NCBI GenBank assembly: GCA_030596585.1
Contig: JAUVJM010000085.1
Location: 1 to 5,956, forward strand
Source: a bacterium
GTDB taxonomy: Bacteria; NPL-UPA2; JAUVJM01
Reading direction: 5' to 3'
DNA: 5,956 bases
The notes beneath the pieces are model-generated. The model saw nothing but the letters and a program-made list of their open reading frames with translations, searched no databases and was not told the DNA's origin. Made by a program: the position numbers and the translations under genes. Positions within the stretch are counted from its first letter, which is position 1. Every line of letters begins with the position of its first letter. Below, one piece after another: positions 1 to 5,692 of this stretch.

Positions 1-8
1 ATACCGTA

Positions 9-17
9 TGCTATAGT
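9..17 (+). promoter_or_regulatory. possible extended -10 promoter element before rplU
   Basis: TG-C-TATAGT matches the extended -10 pattern TGnTATAAT with one mismatch. It would place a transcription start near base 24, giving a leader of about 22 nt before the rplU ATG. Any -35 box would lie off the left edge, so only half of the promoter can be judged. A promoter directly ahead of rplU fits its usual place as first gene of the operon, but a nine-base match can occur by chance. Confidence 0.3.
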
Positions 18-32
18 TGAGCGAAATTCAGT

Positions 33-38
33 GGAGGG
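33..38 (+). promoter_or_regulatory. ribosome binding site that fixes the rplU start
   Basis: GGAGGG lies 7 nt before the ATG at 46, ideal spacing. It overlaps or follows the in-frame GTG at 31, so it cannot serve that codon. This rules out the longer reading that adds five residues, and the resulting protein begins MYAVV as in most L21 proteins. Confidence 0.85.
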
Positions 39-45
39 AAGAATA

Positions 46-369
46 ATGTATGCTGTAGTTGCAACAGGAGGGAAGCAGTACAAGGTTTCTGCCGGCGACA
101 AGTTTAAGGTGGAGAAACTCGGCGGAGAGGTCGGAGAATCAATCGAATTGGATGACGTTCTTTTGATTGTCGATGGTGACAATGTGCAAGCGGGCCGGCC
201 CAGGGTGGAAAAGGCAAGAGTTGTGGCTGAGATACTGGAACACGGGCGCGGTGAAAAGGTTGTTGCTTTCAAGCGTGAGAGACGGAAAAGTTACCGTCGC
301 AAGGTCGGACATCGTCAGGAGTACACGGAACTTGAAGTGAAAGAGATTATAGGGTTTGCGAAAGAGTAA
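46..369 (+). CDS. rplU: 50S ribosomal protein L21
   Basis: This 107-residue protein is the large-subunit protein L21, which binds 23S rRNA. The N-terminus MYAVVATGGKQYKV is diagnostic. The C-terminal half carries the basic rRNA-binding stretch and the L21 signature: a Lys followed six residues later by GHRQEYT (residues about 81-94). Length is normal for the family (about 100-105). I chose the ATG at 46 over the in-frame GTG at 31 because GGAGGG sits 7 nt before the ATG. rpmA follows after 28 nt, the near-universal L21-L27 pairing. Nothing is missing or unusual in the protein. Confidence 0.97.
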   Translation: MYAVVATGGKQYKVSAGDKFKVEKLGGEVGESIELDDVLLIVDGDNVQAGRPRVEKARVVAEILEHGRGEKVVAFKRERRKSYRRKVGHRQEYTELEVKEIIGFAKE

Positions 370-397
370 GATTGATTTTTGCCGGAGGTGAGTAATT

Positions 398-658
398 ATG
401 GCACATAAAACGGGACAGGGAAGTTCGCGGAACGGACGGGAGAGTAGAGCTCAGCGGCTTGGTGTGAAAAGGTTCGGCGGACAGGTTGTCAGGGCTGGAA
501 GTATACTCGTGAGACAACGGGGGACGAAATTCTTGCCTGGGAATAACGTCGGTATCGGCGGGGATGACACCCTGTTTGCAAAGATTGACGGGATTATGAA
601 GTTCGAAAATAAGAACGGAAGAAACCGCATTGTAAGTGTCTACACTGCCGCAGAGTAG
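398..658 (+). CDS. rpmA: 50S ribosomal protein L27
   Basis: This 86-residue protein is L27, whose N-terminal tail reaches toward the peptidyl transferase centre and contacts tRNA. It starts MAHKTGQGSSRNGRES, followed by RLGVKRFGGQ and VRQRGTK, all typical L27 blocks. The Met-Ala-His start shows there is no Firmicutes-type N-terminal extension needing a processing protease. Small departures from the common pattern are Thr at residue 5 (usually Lys), LPG in place of HPG near residue 47, and GIGGDDTLF where G-x-GKD is usual. GGAGGTG lies 7 nt before the ATG. It is probably cotranscribed with rplU. The next gene, obg, follows only after an unusual 282-nt structured gap. Confidence 0.97.
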   Translation: MAHKTGQGSSRNGRESRAQRLGVKRFGGQVVRAGSILVRQRGTKFLPGNNVGIGGDDTLFAKIDGIMKFENKNGRNRIVSVYTAAE

Positions 659-667
659 AGCAGGCTA

Positions 668-681
668 TAGACCTTAGACTT
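668..681 (-). repeat. two-unit heptanucleotide repeat after rpmA
   Basis: Two consecutive 7-mers, TAGACCT and TAGACTT, lie 10 nt after the rpmA stop. Read on the minus strand they become AAGTCTA and AGGTCTA, the same family as the heptamers before obg and nadD. With only two units the array would be weak alone; its sequence match to the other sites supports it. Confidence 0.5.
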
Positions 682-699
682 TGTAATTCAGATAGTAGT

Positions 700-889
700 T
701 ACAGCATCAGAAACTGCCCCCGTTGGGTGCTTGTATCCCGAAGACTTTCGGGGACGCTCAGCCAGAGGTTAAATGCAATGCGTGGGCTTCGCTCCACGGA
801 AAATTACCGCAACCACTGAAGACTTATTCAGAGATAAAAGCACGTGGTAATTTTCCGAGGCCCGCCTTGCGGCAGTTCCTGATGCTGTA
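700..889. repeat. 190-bp structured inverted-repeat element in the rpmA-obg gap
   Basis: Outer arms 700-718 and 871-889 are inverted copies matching at 18 of 19 positions. Inside are further stems: CCCGAA/TTCGGG at 737-752, CGTGG/CCACG at 781-798, and a 12-bp perfect stem 797-808 with 846-857. The last encloses a small hairpin, CTGAA/TTCAG, at 816-831. The 781-798 hairpin and the 797-808 arm share two bases, so they may be alternative folds. The layout resembles a miniature inverted-repeat element or an intergenic structured repeat. I see no flanking target duplication and no transposase. Short open frames across it (723-908 plus, 769-1056 minus) have no recognisable protein features. Confidence 0.75.
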
Positions 890-927
890 TGCCACCCGGG
901 TACAGTGACTGAATCACAAAAATAAAA

Positions 928-948
928 AGTCCACAGTCTAATGTCTAA
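928..948 (+). repeat. three-unit heptanucleotide array spanning the obg start codon
   Basis: Units at 928-934 (AGTCCAC), 935-941 (AGTCTAA) and 942-948 (TGTCTAA) keep an exact 7-nt period. The ATG of obg (941-943) straddles units two and three, so the first codons (Met-Ser-Lys) lie in the array. A lone CAGTGAC at 903-909 matches a unit of the array after proA. The stretch 932-947 is also an inverted copy of 668-683, matching at 14 of 16 positions. Confidence 0.55.
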
Positions 949-1954
949 GTTTATTGACAAAGCACGAATTCTTGTAAAGGCTGGCAATGGCGGCAATGGC
1001 TGCGTAAGTTTCCGAAGAGAGAGGTTTGTGCCGAAAGGCGGGCCTGATGGCGGCAATGGAGGAAGCGGCGGCGATGTTGTATTAGAGGTTGATGCCAGGC
1101 TTCAGACCCTGAGTGATTTCCGGCATCATTCGCATTTCACAGCAGAATCCGGCGGACATGGAAGCGGTAAAAATAGAAGAGGGAGAGATGGGGAGACGCT
1201 TGTAATCAGGGTTCCGCAGGGAACTCTGGTGAGCGATTCCGATTCGGGAAAGGTCATAGCCGACCTGGTCGAGAATGGAAGCAAGGCAGTAGTTGCCAAA
1301 GGCGAAAGAGGGGGACGGGGGAATGCTGCCAGGAAAAGCTCGACCAACAGGGCGCCGCGTGTCTGTGATGAGGGAAGAGTCGGAGAGAAGAGAAGATTCG
1401 ATCTTGAGCTGAGAGTCATAGCGGATGTCGGCATTATAGGATGTCCCAATGCCGGCAAGTCAACCCTGATAGCCCGTCTTTCTAAAGCGGAACCCAAAAT
1501 AGCCAGTTACCCCTTTACCACGCTGAGACCTTACCTGGGGATAGTCGAATACAAACCGTTCAGGACTTTCGTGTTGGCTGAGATTCCCGGGTTGGTTGAA
1601 GGAGCTCACCGGGGAAAGGGACTCGGGGACGAATTCCTCCAGCACGCCAGGCGAACTAAATTACTCATCCATCTGATTGATTTGAGCGCCGGGTTTTATG
1701 AAAACTATACGGTTGTAAACGAGGAGATGAGGCTCTACGATTATGAGTTGAGCGAGAAACCTCAGGTTATTGTAGGGAACAAGGTTGATATTCCCGGAGC
1801 GGCTGAAAATTTCGAAAGGCTGGTTGGAAAGCTGAAAGAGAATTCCTGCAGGAATTCCGGCGTGTTTGCAATTTCTGCGTTGACGGGAGAAGGATTGACT
1901 GAGCTTGTAGACGGGCTTGGCAAGTTGCTGGAGTCCAATGCTCTGTTACATTAA
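941..1954 (+). CDS. obg: GTPase Obg/CgtA, ribosome assembly factor
   Basis: Obg is a GTPase that binds the 50S subunit in late assembly and is linked to growth control. The glycine-rich Obg fold covers residues about 1-160 (KAGNGGNGCVSFRRE, then GGPDGGNGGSGGD). The G domain follows: P-loop GCPNAGKST 167-175, switch I SYPFTT 189-194, G3 EIPG 214-217, G4 NKVD 280-283, G5 SAL 312-314. The G3 motif has Glu where nearly all Obg proteins have Asp. At 337 residues it ends after the G domain, without the optional C-terminal OCT domain. ATG 941 is the only possible start: no start codon lies between it and an in-frame stop at 923, and it gives a normal N-terminus. No Shine-Dalgarno sequence is visible; a heptamer array occupies that place. 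The last codons come from the left flank of a repeat element. Confidence 0.96.
   Translation: MSKFIDKARILVKAGNGGNGCVSFRRERFVPKGGPDGGNGGSGGDVVLEVDARLQTLSDFRHHSHFTAESGGHGSGKNRRGRDGETLVIRVPQGTLVSDSDSGKVIADLVENGSKAVVAKGERGGRGNAARKSSTNRAPRVCDEGRVGEKRRFDLELRVIADVGIIGCPNAGKSTLIARLSKAEPKIASYPFTTLRPYLGIVEYKPFRTFVLAEIPGLVEGAHRGKGLGDEFLQHARRTKLLIHLIDLSAGFYENYTVVNEEMRLYDYELSEKPQVIVGNKVDIPGAAENFERLVGKLKENSCRNSGVFAISALTGEGLTELVDGLGKLLESNALLH
1840..1857. repeat. 18-bp perfect palindrome inside obg
   Basis: Bases 1840-1857 read the same on both strands, centred on CTGCAG and ending in GAATTC on both sides. In the obg frame the region encodes Asn-Ser-Cys-Arg-Asn-Ser (residues 301-306), between the G4 and G5 motifs and so likely a surface loop. 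The open frame is kept. Confidence 0.6.
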
Positions 1955-2029
1955 TCCCTGTCATTGCGAGGAGCAAAGCGACGAAGCAATCTAAAATTGA
2001 GATTGCTTCGCTTACGCTCGCAATGACAG
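1941..2029. repeat. dispersed palindromic repeat with its left flank, obg-proB gap
   Basis: The core has perfect 13-bp outer arms (1958-1970 with 2017-2029) starting CTGTCATTGCGAG. It also has an 11-bp inner stem (1982-1992 with 2000-2010) around a 7-nt loop. The sequence matches a palindromic repeat that I recognise from many environmental bacterial genomes (TCATTGCGAGGAGC...GAAGCAATCT and its complement). The right side between the stems is 5 nt shorter than the left, consistent with a small deletion. The stretch 1941-1965 is shared with the element after nadD and includes the end of obg. No T run follows, so it is not a classical terminator, though the RNA hairpin could affect mRNA stability. 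Confidence 0.85.
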
Positions 2030-2081
2030 AATAAGTTAGCATTTTAGTGAAACACTACACTAGGATATAAGGTCTGAAACG

Positions 2082-3197
2082 ATGAAACGGAAGCAGTTAT
2101 TCTCCGGTGTTAAGCGTGTGGTTGTAAAGGTAGGGACAAACGTTCTTACCTCGGAGGACGGTCATCTTGACAGGGGACAGATTGAGAACTTGTGTGTCCA
2201 GATATCGGAGCTTGTAAAGTCGAAGCGGGAAGTGGTACTGGTCAGTTCCGGGGCAGTCGCTGCGGGGACGGCGGTTCTCGGGCTCAGGCGGGCGCCAAAG
2301 GCGATTCCGGAAGAACAGGCGGCGGCTGCCGTCGGACAGGGCAGGTTGATGCATATCTACAACGAGTGCCTGGGTAAACTCGGAGTGGGGCAGATCTTGC
2401 TGACACAGGCTGATTTACGTGACAGAAGGCGGTATCTCAATGCGCGCAATACTATCCTCACGCTTTTGCGTGCAGGAGTAATTCCGATTGTGAATGAGAA
2501 TGATACGGTTGCGGTTGATGAGCTTTATTTTGGGAGCAGGTTTGGCGACAATGATATTCTGTCTGCTCTGGTGGCGAATTTGGTAGAGGCACAGGTTCTG
2601 ATTATGCTCACGGATGTGGATGGGCTTTTATATGAGGGAGATGGTGAGCTAATCGAGATGGTCGAGAAGGTTACCCCCTTTCTCGAATCGCACATAAGAA
2701 GAAAAAAGAGCGTTTTTGGAAAAGGGGGCATGGTCAGTAAGATTAAGGCGGCGAAGATAGTAACTGAATCGGGAGAGATGGTTGTCATTGCAAACGGGAG
2801 GTCGCCGGGAGTGCTGAAGAGAATTCTCACAGGGGAATCTGTCGGGACGCTCTTTTTGCCTCAGGAAGAGAGGATAGGCGGACGCAAGCGCTGGATTGCC
2901 TTTACGCTGGAGTCACGCGGGATTCTGAGAGTTGACAAAGGAGCTGGGGAAGCTCTGGAGAGAGGGAAAAGTCTGCTGCCGGGAGGCATAGAGGCGGTAG
3001 AAGGGAAATTCGGAGTAGGGGATGCTGTGGGCATAAAAGCCTGCAGGGGAAAAGAGTTTGCACGCGGGCTGGTAAACTATTCGTCCGAGGAAGTGAAGAG
3101 AATAATGGGAGCAAAGACGAAAGAAATCGAATCCATACTCGGGTATAAGTCCTACGATGAGGTCATTCACAGGGACAATCTTGTTATGATGGAGTGA
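2082..3197 (+). CDS. proB: glutamate 5-kinase, kinase plus PUA domain
   Basis: ProB phosphorylates glutamate to glutamyl 5-phosphate, the first and usually proline-inhibited step of proline synthesis. The amino-acid kinase domain spans residues about 10-255: VKVGTNVL 15-22, VSSGAVAAG 54-62, NEND 138-141, FGDND 154-158, TDVDGL 177-182. The motif usually seen as GTGGM reads GKGGM (213-217). A C-terminal PUA domain follows from about residue 270, with the typical SLLPGGI (297-303) and GVGDAV (311-316). The total of 371 residues is normal for the two-domain form. The Shine-Dalgarno is weak (AAGG/AGGT, 8-9 nt before the ATG), within AGGTCTGAA, which also precedes nadD. proA begins 2 nt after the stop, so the two are probably translationally coupled. 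A palindromic repeat separates proB from obg. Confidence 0.97.
   Translation: MKRKQLFSGVKRVVVKVGTNVLTSEDGHLDRGQIENLCVQISELVKSKREVVLVSSGAVAAGTAVLGLRRAPKAIPEEQAAAAVGQGRLMHIYNECLGKLGVGQILLTQADLRDRRRYLNARNTILTLLRAGVIPIVNENDTVAVDELYFGSRFGDNDILSALVANLVEAQVLIMLTDVDGLLYEGDGELIEMVEKVTPFLESHIRRKKSVFGKGGMVSKIKAAKIVTESGEMVVIANGRSPGVLKRILTGESVGTLFLPQEERIGGRKRWIAFTLESRGILRVDKGAGEALERGKSLLPGGIEAVEGKFGVGDAVGIKACRGKEFARGLVNYSSEEVKRIMGAKTKEIESILGYKSYDEVIHRDNLVMME
3191..3194 (+). promoter_or_regulatory. ribosome binding site for proA inside the proB end
   Basis: GGAG is the last sense codons of proB and lies 5 nt before the ATG at 3200. It favours that ATG over the in-frame GTG at 3194, which overlaps the GGAG itself. 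Ribosomes ending proB at 3197 would be placed to restart on proA. Confidence 0.6.
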
Positions 3198-3199
3198 AT

Positions 3200-4447
3200 A
3201 TGAACGAGGTGCAATTGATAGGAAAAAGAGCGGATTCTGCAAGCCGCAGGCTTGCGGTTCTACCGACTGCGGTCAAGAACGCGGCTCTTGAGCTAATGGC
3301 ATCCTCGCTGGAAGAAAATCGTGATGGAATTATGGAAGCCAACCTCCGGGATATCAAAGCGGCAGAGAAGAAAGGAGTTTCCCTGGCTTTCATTGATAGA
3401 CTTACACTGACGCCTTCACGTTTTCAGGATATGGTTGATTCGGTTCTGCAGATTGCCAGGCTCGCTGACCCGGTTGGGGAGGTCATTCGCGCGTGGCGGC
3501 GTCCGAACGGGCTTGAGATAAGCAAGGTTAGAGTCCCGCTGGGGGTCATAGGTATTATCTATGAGGCACGCCCTAATGTGAGTGTTGATGCGGGCTGTCT
3601 CTGTTTGAAATCAGGCAACTGTGTAATTCTGAGAGGCGGAGCCGATGCCATAAACTCAAATTTGGCGATTGTTGACGCGTTGGGAAAAGCAGCTGTCCGT
3701 GCCGGGATTCCCCGCGGCAGTATACAGATGCTGAAGGATACATCTCATGCGGCAGTGAAGGCGCTCCTTCGCCTTGACAGGTATGTTGACTTGATTATTC
3801 CCCGCGGCGGAGAGGGGCTTATACGGACGGTAGTGGAAAATTCCACGATACCTGTGATAAAGCATTACAAGGGAATATGTCATGTTTACGTGGATGGTGA
3901 GGCGGATTTGAAGATAGCTCGCAGGATTTGCTTCAATGCCAAGGTCCAGCGGCCCGGTGTGTGTAATGCGATGGAGACAATGCTTGTCCAGAGAAAAGCG
4001 GCTAAGAGGTTTCTCAAACCTATGCTCAGGATGTTTATGAAAGCAGGCGTGGAGTTAAGAGGGTGTCCCGAGGTGCGGAAAATAGTGCCCGGGGTTAAGA
4101 AGGCTGTCGAAAAAGACTGGAGCGCTGAGTATCTTGACCTGATTTTGTCGGTTAAAGTGGTGTCGGGGATTGAAGAAGCTATAGAGCATATCAACACCTA
4201 CGGCTCGGGACATTCCGATGCTATAGTGACGTCGGACTATGACAATGCAAGGAAATTCAGCAGGGAAGTTGACTCTGCCGCGGTTTTCGTGAATGCATCA
4301 ACGCGTTTTACCGATGGAGGAGAATTCGGGTTTGGTGCTGAGATAGGGATAAGTACGGACAAGCTTCACGCGCGGGGTCCGATGGCGCTTGAAGAGCTGA
4401 CAACGTATAAGTATGTTGTGTGCGGGGATGGACAGATAAGGCAGTGA
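3200..4447 (+). CDS. proA: gamma-glutamyl phosphate reductase
   Basis: ProA reduces glutamyl 5-phosphate with NADPH to glutamate semialdehyde, the second step of proline synthesis; it works with ProB, which makes its unstable substrate. It belongs to the aldehyde dehydrogenase superfamily. Visible motifs are YEARPNVSVD (121-130), LKSGN and ILRGG (137-147), PRGG (201-204), and the active-site block QRPGVCNAMET with catalytic Cys255. The family C-terminal block GEFGFGAEIGISTDKLHARGPM (374-395) is intact. Length 415 is usual. I prefer ATG 3200 because GGAG lies 5 nt upstream; the GTG at 3194 would add two residues and overlap the proB stop. The final Gln codon and stop lie in the first unit of a heptamer array. 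Confidence 0.97.
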   Translation: MNEVQLIGKRADSASRRLAVLPTAVKNAALELMASSLEENRDGIMEANLRDIKAAEKKGVSLAFIDRLTLTPSRFQDMVDSVLQIARLADPVGEVIRAWRRPNGLEISKVRVPLGVIGIIYEARPNVSVDAGCLCLKSGNCVILRGGADAINSNLAIVDALGKAAVRAGIPRGSIQMLKDTSHAAVKALLRLDRYVDLIIPRGGEGLIRTVVENSTIPVIKHYKGICHVYVDGEADLKIARRICFNAKVQRPGVCNAMETMLVQRKAAKRFLKPMLRMFMKAGVELRGCPEVRKIVPGVKKAVEKDWSAEYLDLILSVKVVSGIEEAIEHINTYGSGHSDAIVTSDYDNARKFSREVDSAAVFVNASTRFTDGGEFGFGAEIGISTDKLHARGPMALEELTTYKYVVCGDGQIRQ

Positions 4448-4469
4448 TCAGTGACCGGTGGACAGTGTT
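4442..4469 (+). repeat. four-unit heptanucleotide array at the proA stop
   Basis: Four units on an exact 7-nt period begin at 4442, 4449, 4456 and 4463. Each starts CAGTG (CGGTG in the third), with the last two bases variable. The first unit supplies the last proA codon (CAG) and its TGA stop. The unit CAGTGAC also occurs alone at 903-909. Confidence 0.75.
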
Positions 4470-4483
4470 GCATTATTCTGTAG

Positions 4484-4521
4484 GGGTCAGGCATGCCTGA
4501 CCCGGTATCCGGTTGTTTTTT
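4484..4521 (+). terminator. possible terminator between proA and nadD
   Basis: A perfect 20-nt palindrome, 4484-4503 (arms GGGTCAGGCA/TGCCTGACCC), is followed by CCGG-TAT-CCGG at 4502-4512 and six T residues at 4516-4521. The T run is 12 nt beyond the main stem but close to the small second one, so termination may be weak or partial. The palindrome may instead be a dispersed repeat. If it works, nadD and rsfS would need their own promoter; I cannot identify one. Confidence 0.4.
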
Positions 4522-4549
4522 AGTCTGTTGTCTGAGGTCTGAAGTCTAT
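4522..4549 (+). repeat. four-unit heptanucleotide array at the nadD start codon
   Basis: Units begin at 4522, 4529, 4536 and 4543, with core GTCTG (GTCTA in the last). The nadD Shine-Dalgarno GAGGT (4534-4538) spans the boundary of units two and three, and the fourth unit ends inside the ATG at 4548. Gain or loss of a unit between them would move the ribosome site by 7 nt. Confidence 0.75.
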
Positions 4550-5141
4550 GCGAATAGGCATAATCGGCGGGACGTTTAATCCTATTCATTACGGGCATCT
4601 ATTTATAGCATCCGAGGCGAAGCAGTCTTTCGACCTCGACAGGGTGATATTCGTTCCCTGCCATCAGCCGCCGCACAAAGGCGACTCTGAACTTGCGGGC
4701 GGGGATGACCGTTACCGGATGGTGTTACTGGCAGTTGAATCCAATCCGGATTTTGTTGTGTCTTCAGCGGAGCTTGACCGCGGCGGGAAATCGTATTCGA
4801 TAGAGACAGTTGATGAGTTTCAGGAAAAATACGGTGCTGACAGCCGGATATACTTCATTATCGGTATGGATAGTCTCAACGAGCTTTCGACGTGGAAGGA
4901 TATTAAGAAACTCGTCGGGAAATGCCGGTTTATCGTGGCTGTAAGACCTAACTGGGAGCGTGAGCGCTCGCCATGGGATGAGGTGTGTCATCTGATGGAA
5001 ATTCCGGGACTTGAGATTTCGTCAACGGACATAAGGAACAGAGTGAAAAGCGGGCGTTCTATCAAGTACCTCCTGCCGGAAGTGGTGGAGGAATATATTT
5101 ACGACCACAGGCTTTATAAAAAAGAGACTAGTACTCTGTAA
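4548..5141 (+). CDS. nadD: nicotinate-nucleotide adenylyltransferase
   Basis: NadD transfers AMP from ATP to nicotinate mononucleotide, giving deamido-NAD, a late step in NAD synthesis. Nucleotidyltransferase motifs are complete: GGTFNPIHYGH (7-17) with the ATP-binding HxGH, the PCHQPPHK substrate loop (37-44), IGMDSLNEL (105-113) and SSTDIRNR (158-165). Length 197 is typical. ATG 4548 gives the normal N-terminus MRIGIIGGTF; GAGGT lies 9 nt upstream, within a heptamer array. The nadD-rsfS pairing is widely conserved. The last codons (Thr-Leu-stop) match, in the same frame, the flank that also ends obg, so the C-terminal tail after about residue 190 looks shaped by the neighbouring repeat. Confidence 0.97.
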   Translation: MRIGIIGGTFNPIHYGHLFIASEAKQSFDLDRVIFVPCHQPPHKGDSELAGGDDRYRMVLLAVESNPDFVVSSAELDRGGKSYSIETVDEFQEKYGADSRIYFIIGMDSLNELSTWKDIKKLVGKCRFIVAVRPNWERERSPWDEVCHLMEIPGLEISSTDIRNRVKSGRSIKYLLPEVVEEYIYDHRLYKKETSTL

Positions 5142-5269
5142 CATTAATTCTTGTCATTCCCCGACTTGATCCCCCGATCAAGTCGGAGGACGGAATTCAG
5201 AATCCATAGCTACAGCCTGGATTCCCGCTGCAGTTTACCCCGTACTTAATACGGGGCGGGAATGACAAG
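5134..5269. repeat. dispersed palindromic repeat with its left flank, nadD-rsfS gap
   Basis: Outer arms 5150-5161 and 5258-5269 form a perfect 12-bp stem starting CTTGTCATTCCC. Three hairpins lie inside: 5161-5171 with 5176-5186 (11 bp, CCCC loop), 5200-5206 with 5218-5224 (7 bp), and 5238-5244 with 5250-5256 (7 bp). The result is a multi-branched fold. The sequence fits the widespread GTCATTCCCG...CGGGAATGAC repeat class; the inner CCGACTTGATC arm is also typical of it. The flank 5134-5158 matches 1941-1965 next to obg. It takes up most of the 173-nt gap; the rsfS ribosome site lies downstream, outside it. Confidence 0.85.
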
Positions 5270-5314
5270 TAATAGGCAAAGATTTATGCGATAAGGCACT
5301 AGGGAGGCTCCAAA

Positions 5315-5662
5315 ATGATGAAAGCAAGAGAGATAGCTCTCCTGGGAGCATCCGCGGCTTCCGAGAAGAAAGCAAGCGGTGTAGTCATGCTGTATGTGGG
5401 GAAACTCACCAGCTTCACTGACTATTTTCTCATATGCACCGGCGATACGGATGTACAGATTCGCGCTATTGCCGATGCTATCGTTGGAGATCTCAAAAAG
5501 AGAAAGATCAGAGTTTTGCACGTTGAGGGTTATGAGAATGCGAAATGGGTCTTGCTGGACTACGGAGACGTAGTTGTCCACATTTTCCATCCTGAATTGC
5601 GGAAATTCTACCAGCTTGAGAAGTTGTGGGCGGATGCACCGAGAAAGACAATTACGAATTAA
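5315..5662 (+). CDS. rsfS: ribosome silencing factor RsfS (Iojap family)
   Basis: RsfS binds L14 on the 50S subunit and blocks joining with the 30S, lowering translation when nutrients are short. The 115-residue protein carries the family core: DYFLICTG (36-43), Q48-x-RAIAD, EGYENAKWVLLDYGDVVVHIF (71-91) and FYQLEKLW (98-105). Length is usual. GGGAGG (5302-5307) lies 7 nt before ATG 5315, a strong site; the second ATG at 5318 is possible but less well spaced. The last residues (Ile-Thr-Asn) and the TAA lie in a heptamer array that runs on to argS. It follows nadD, as in many bacteria. Confidence 0.96.
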   Translation: MMKAREIALLGASAASEKKASGVVMLYVGKLTSFTDYFLICTGDTDVQIRAIADAIVGDLKKRKIRVLHVEGYENAKWVLLDYGDVVVHIFHPELRKFYQLEKLWADAPRKTITN

Positions 5663-5691
5663 GAATTACGAATTGGGAATGGGGGTTGGGG
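5650..5691 (+). repeat. six-unit heptanucleotide array, rsfS end to argS start
   Basis: Units begin at 5650, 5657, 5664, 5671, 5678 and 5685. They start as AATTACG and grade into AATTGGG and AATGGGG, so the array drifts along its length. The rsfS stop (5660-5662) is in unit two. The G-rich last units provide the only candidate ribosome site for argS, and the TTG start follows at 5693. The junction therefore contains almost nothing but this array. Confidence 0.8.
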
Positions 5692-5692
5692 T

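Noticed and set aside
31..45. In-frame GTG start for rplU giving five extra residues
   Set aside because: The GTG overlaps the strong GGAGGG ribosome site that serves ATG 46, and MYAVV is the usual L21 N-terminus.
723..908. 61-residue plus-strand open frame in the rpmA-obg gap
   Set aside because: It lies within the structured inverted-repeat element, has no ribosome site and shows no recognisable motif.
659..940. Terminator or riboswitch after rpmA
   Set aside because: Stems are plentiful but no T run follows any of them, and I recognise no known riboswitch core.
769..1056. 95-residue minus-strand open frame across the gap and obg start
   Set aside because: It is antisense to the repeat element and to the glycine-rich start of obg, with no protein features; probably a chance frame.
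2044..2071. Possible promoter before proB (TATAAG at 2066-2071)
   Set aside because: The -35 candidate TTAGTG is poor and the implied transcript would start about 5 nt before the ATG, leaving out the ribosome site.
2674..2728. CCCCCTTT and AAAGGGGG inverted repeat within proB
   Set aside because: The arms are 39 nt apart in conserved coding sequence with no T run; likely chance.
3194..3199. GTG start for proA overlapping the proB stop
   Set aside because: The GGAG site overlaps this codon and is correctly spaced only for ATG 3200; the extra Met-Asn adds nothing conserved.
4442..4549. CRISPR-like array
   Set aside because: Units are 7 nt and directly adjacent, without spacers; no cas gene is present.
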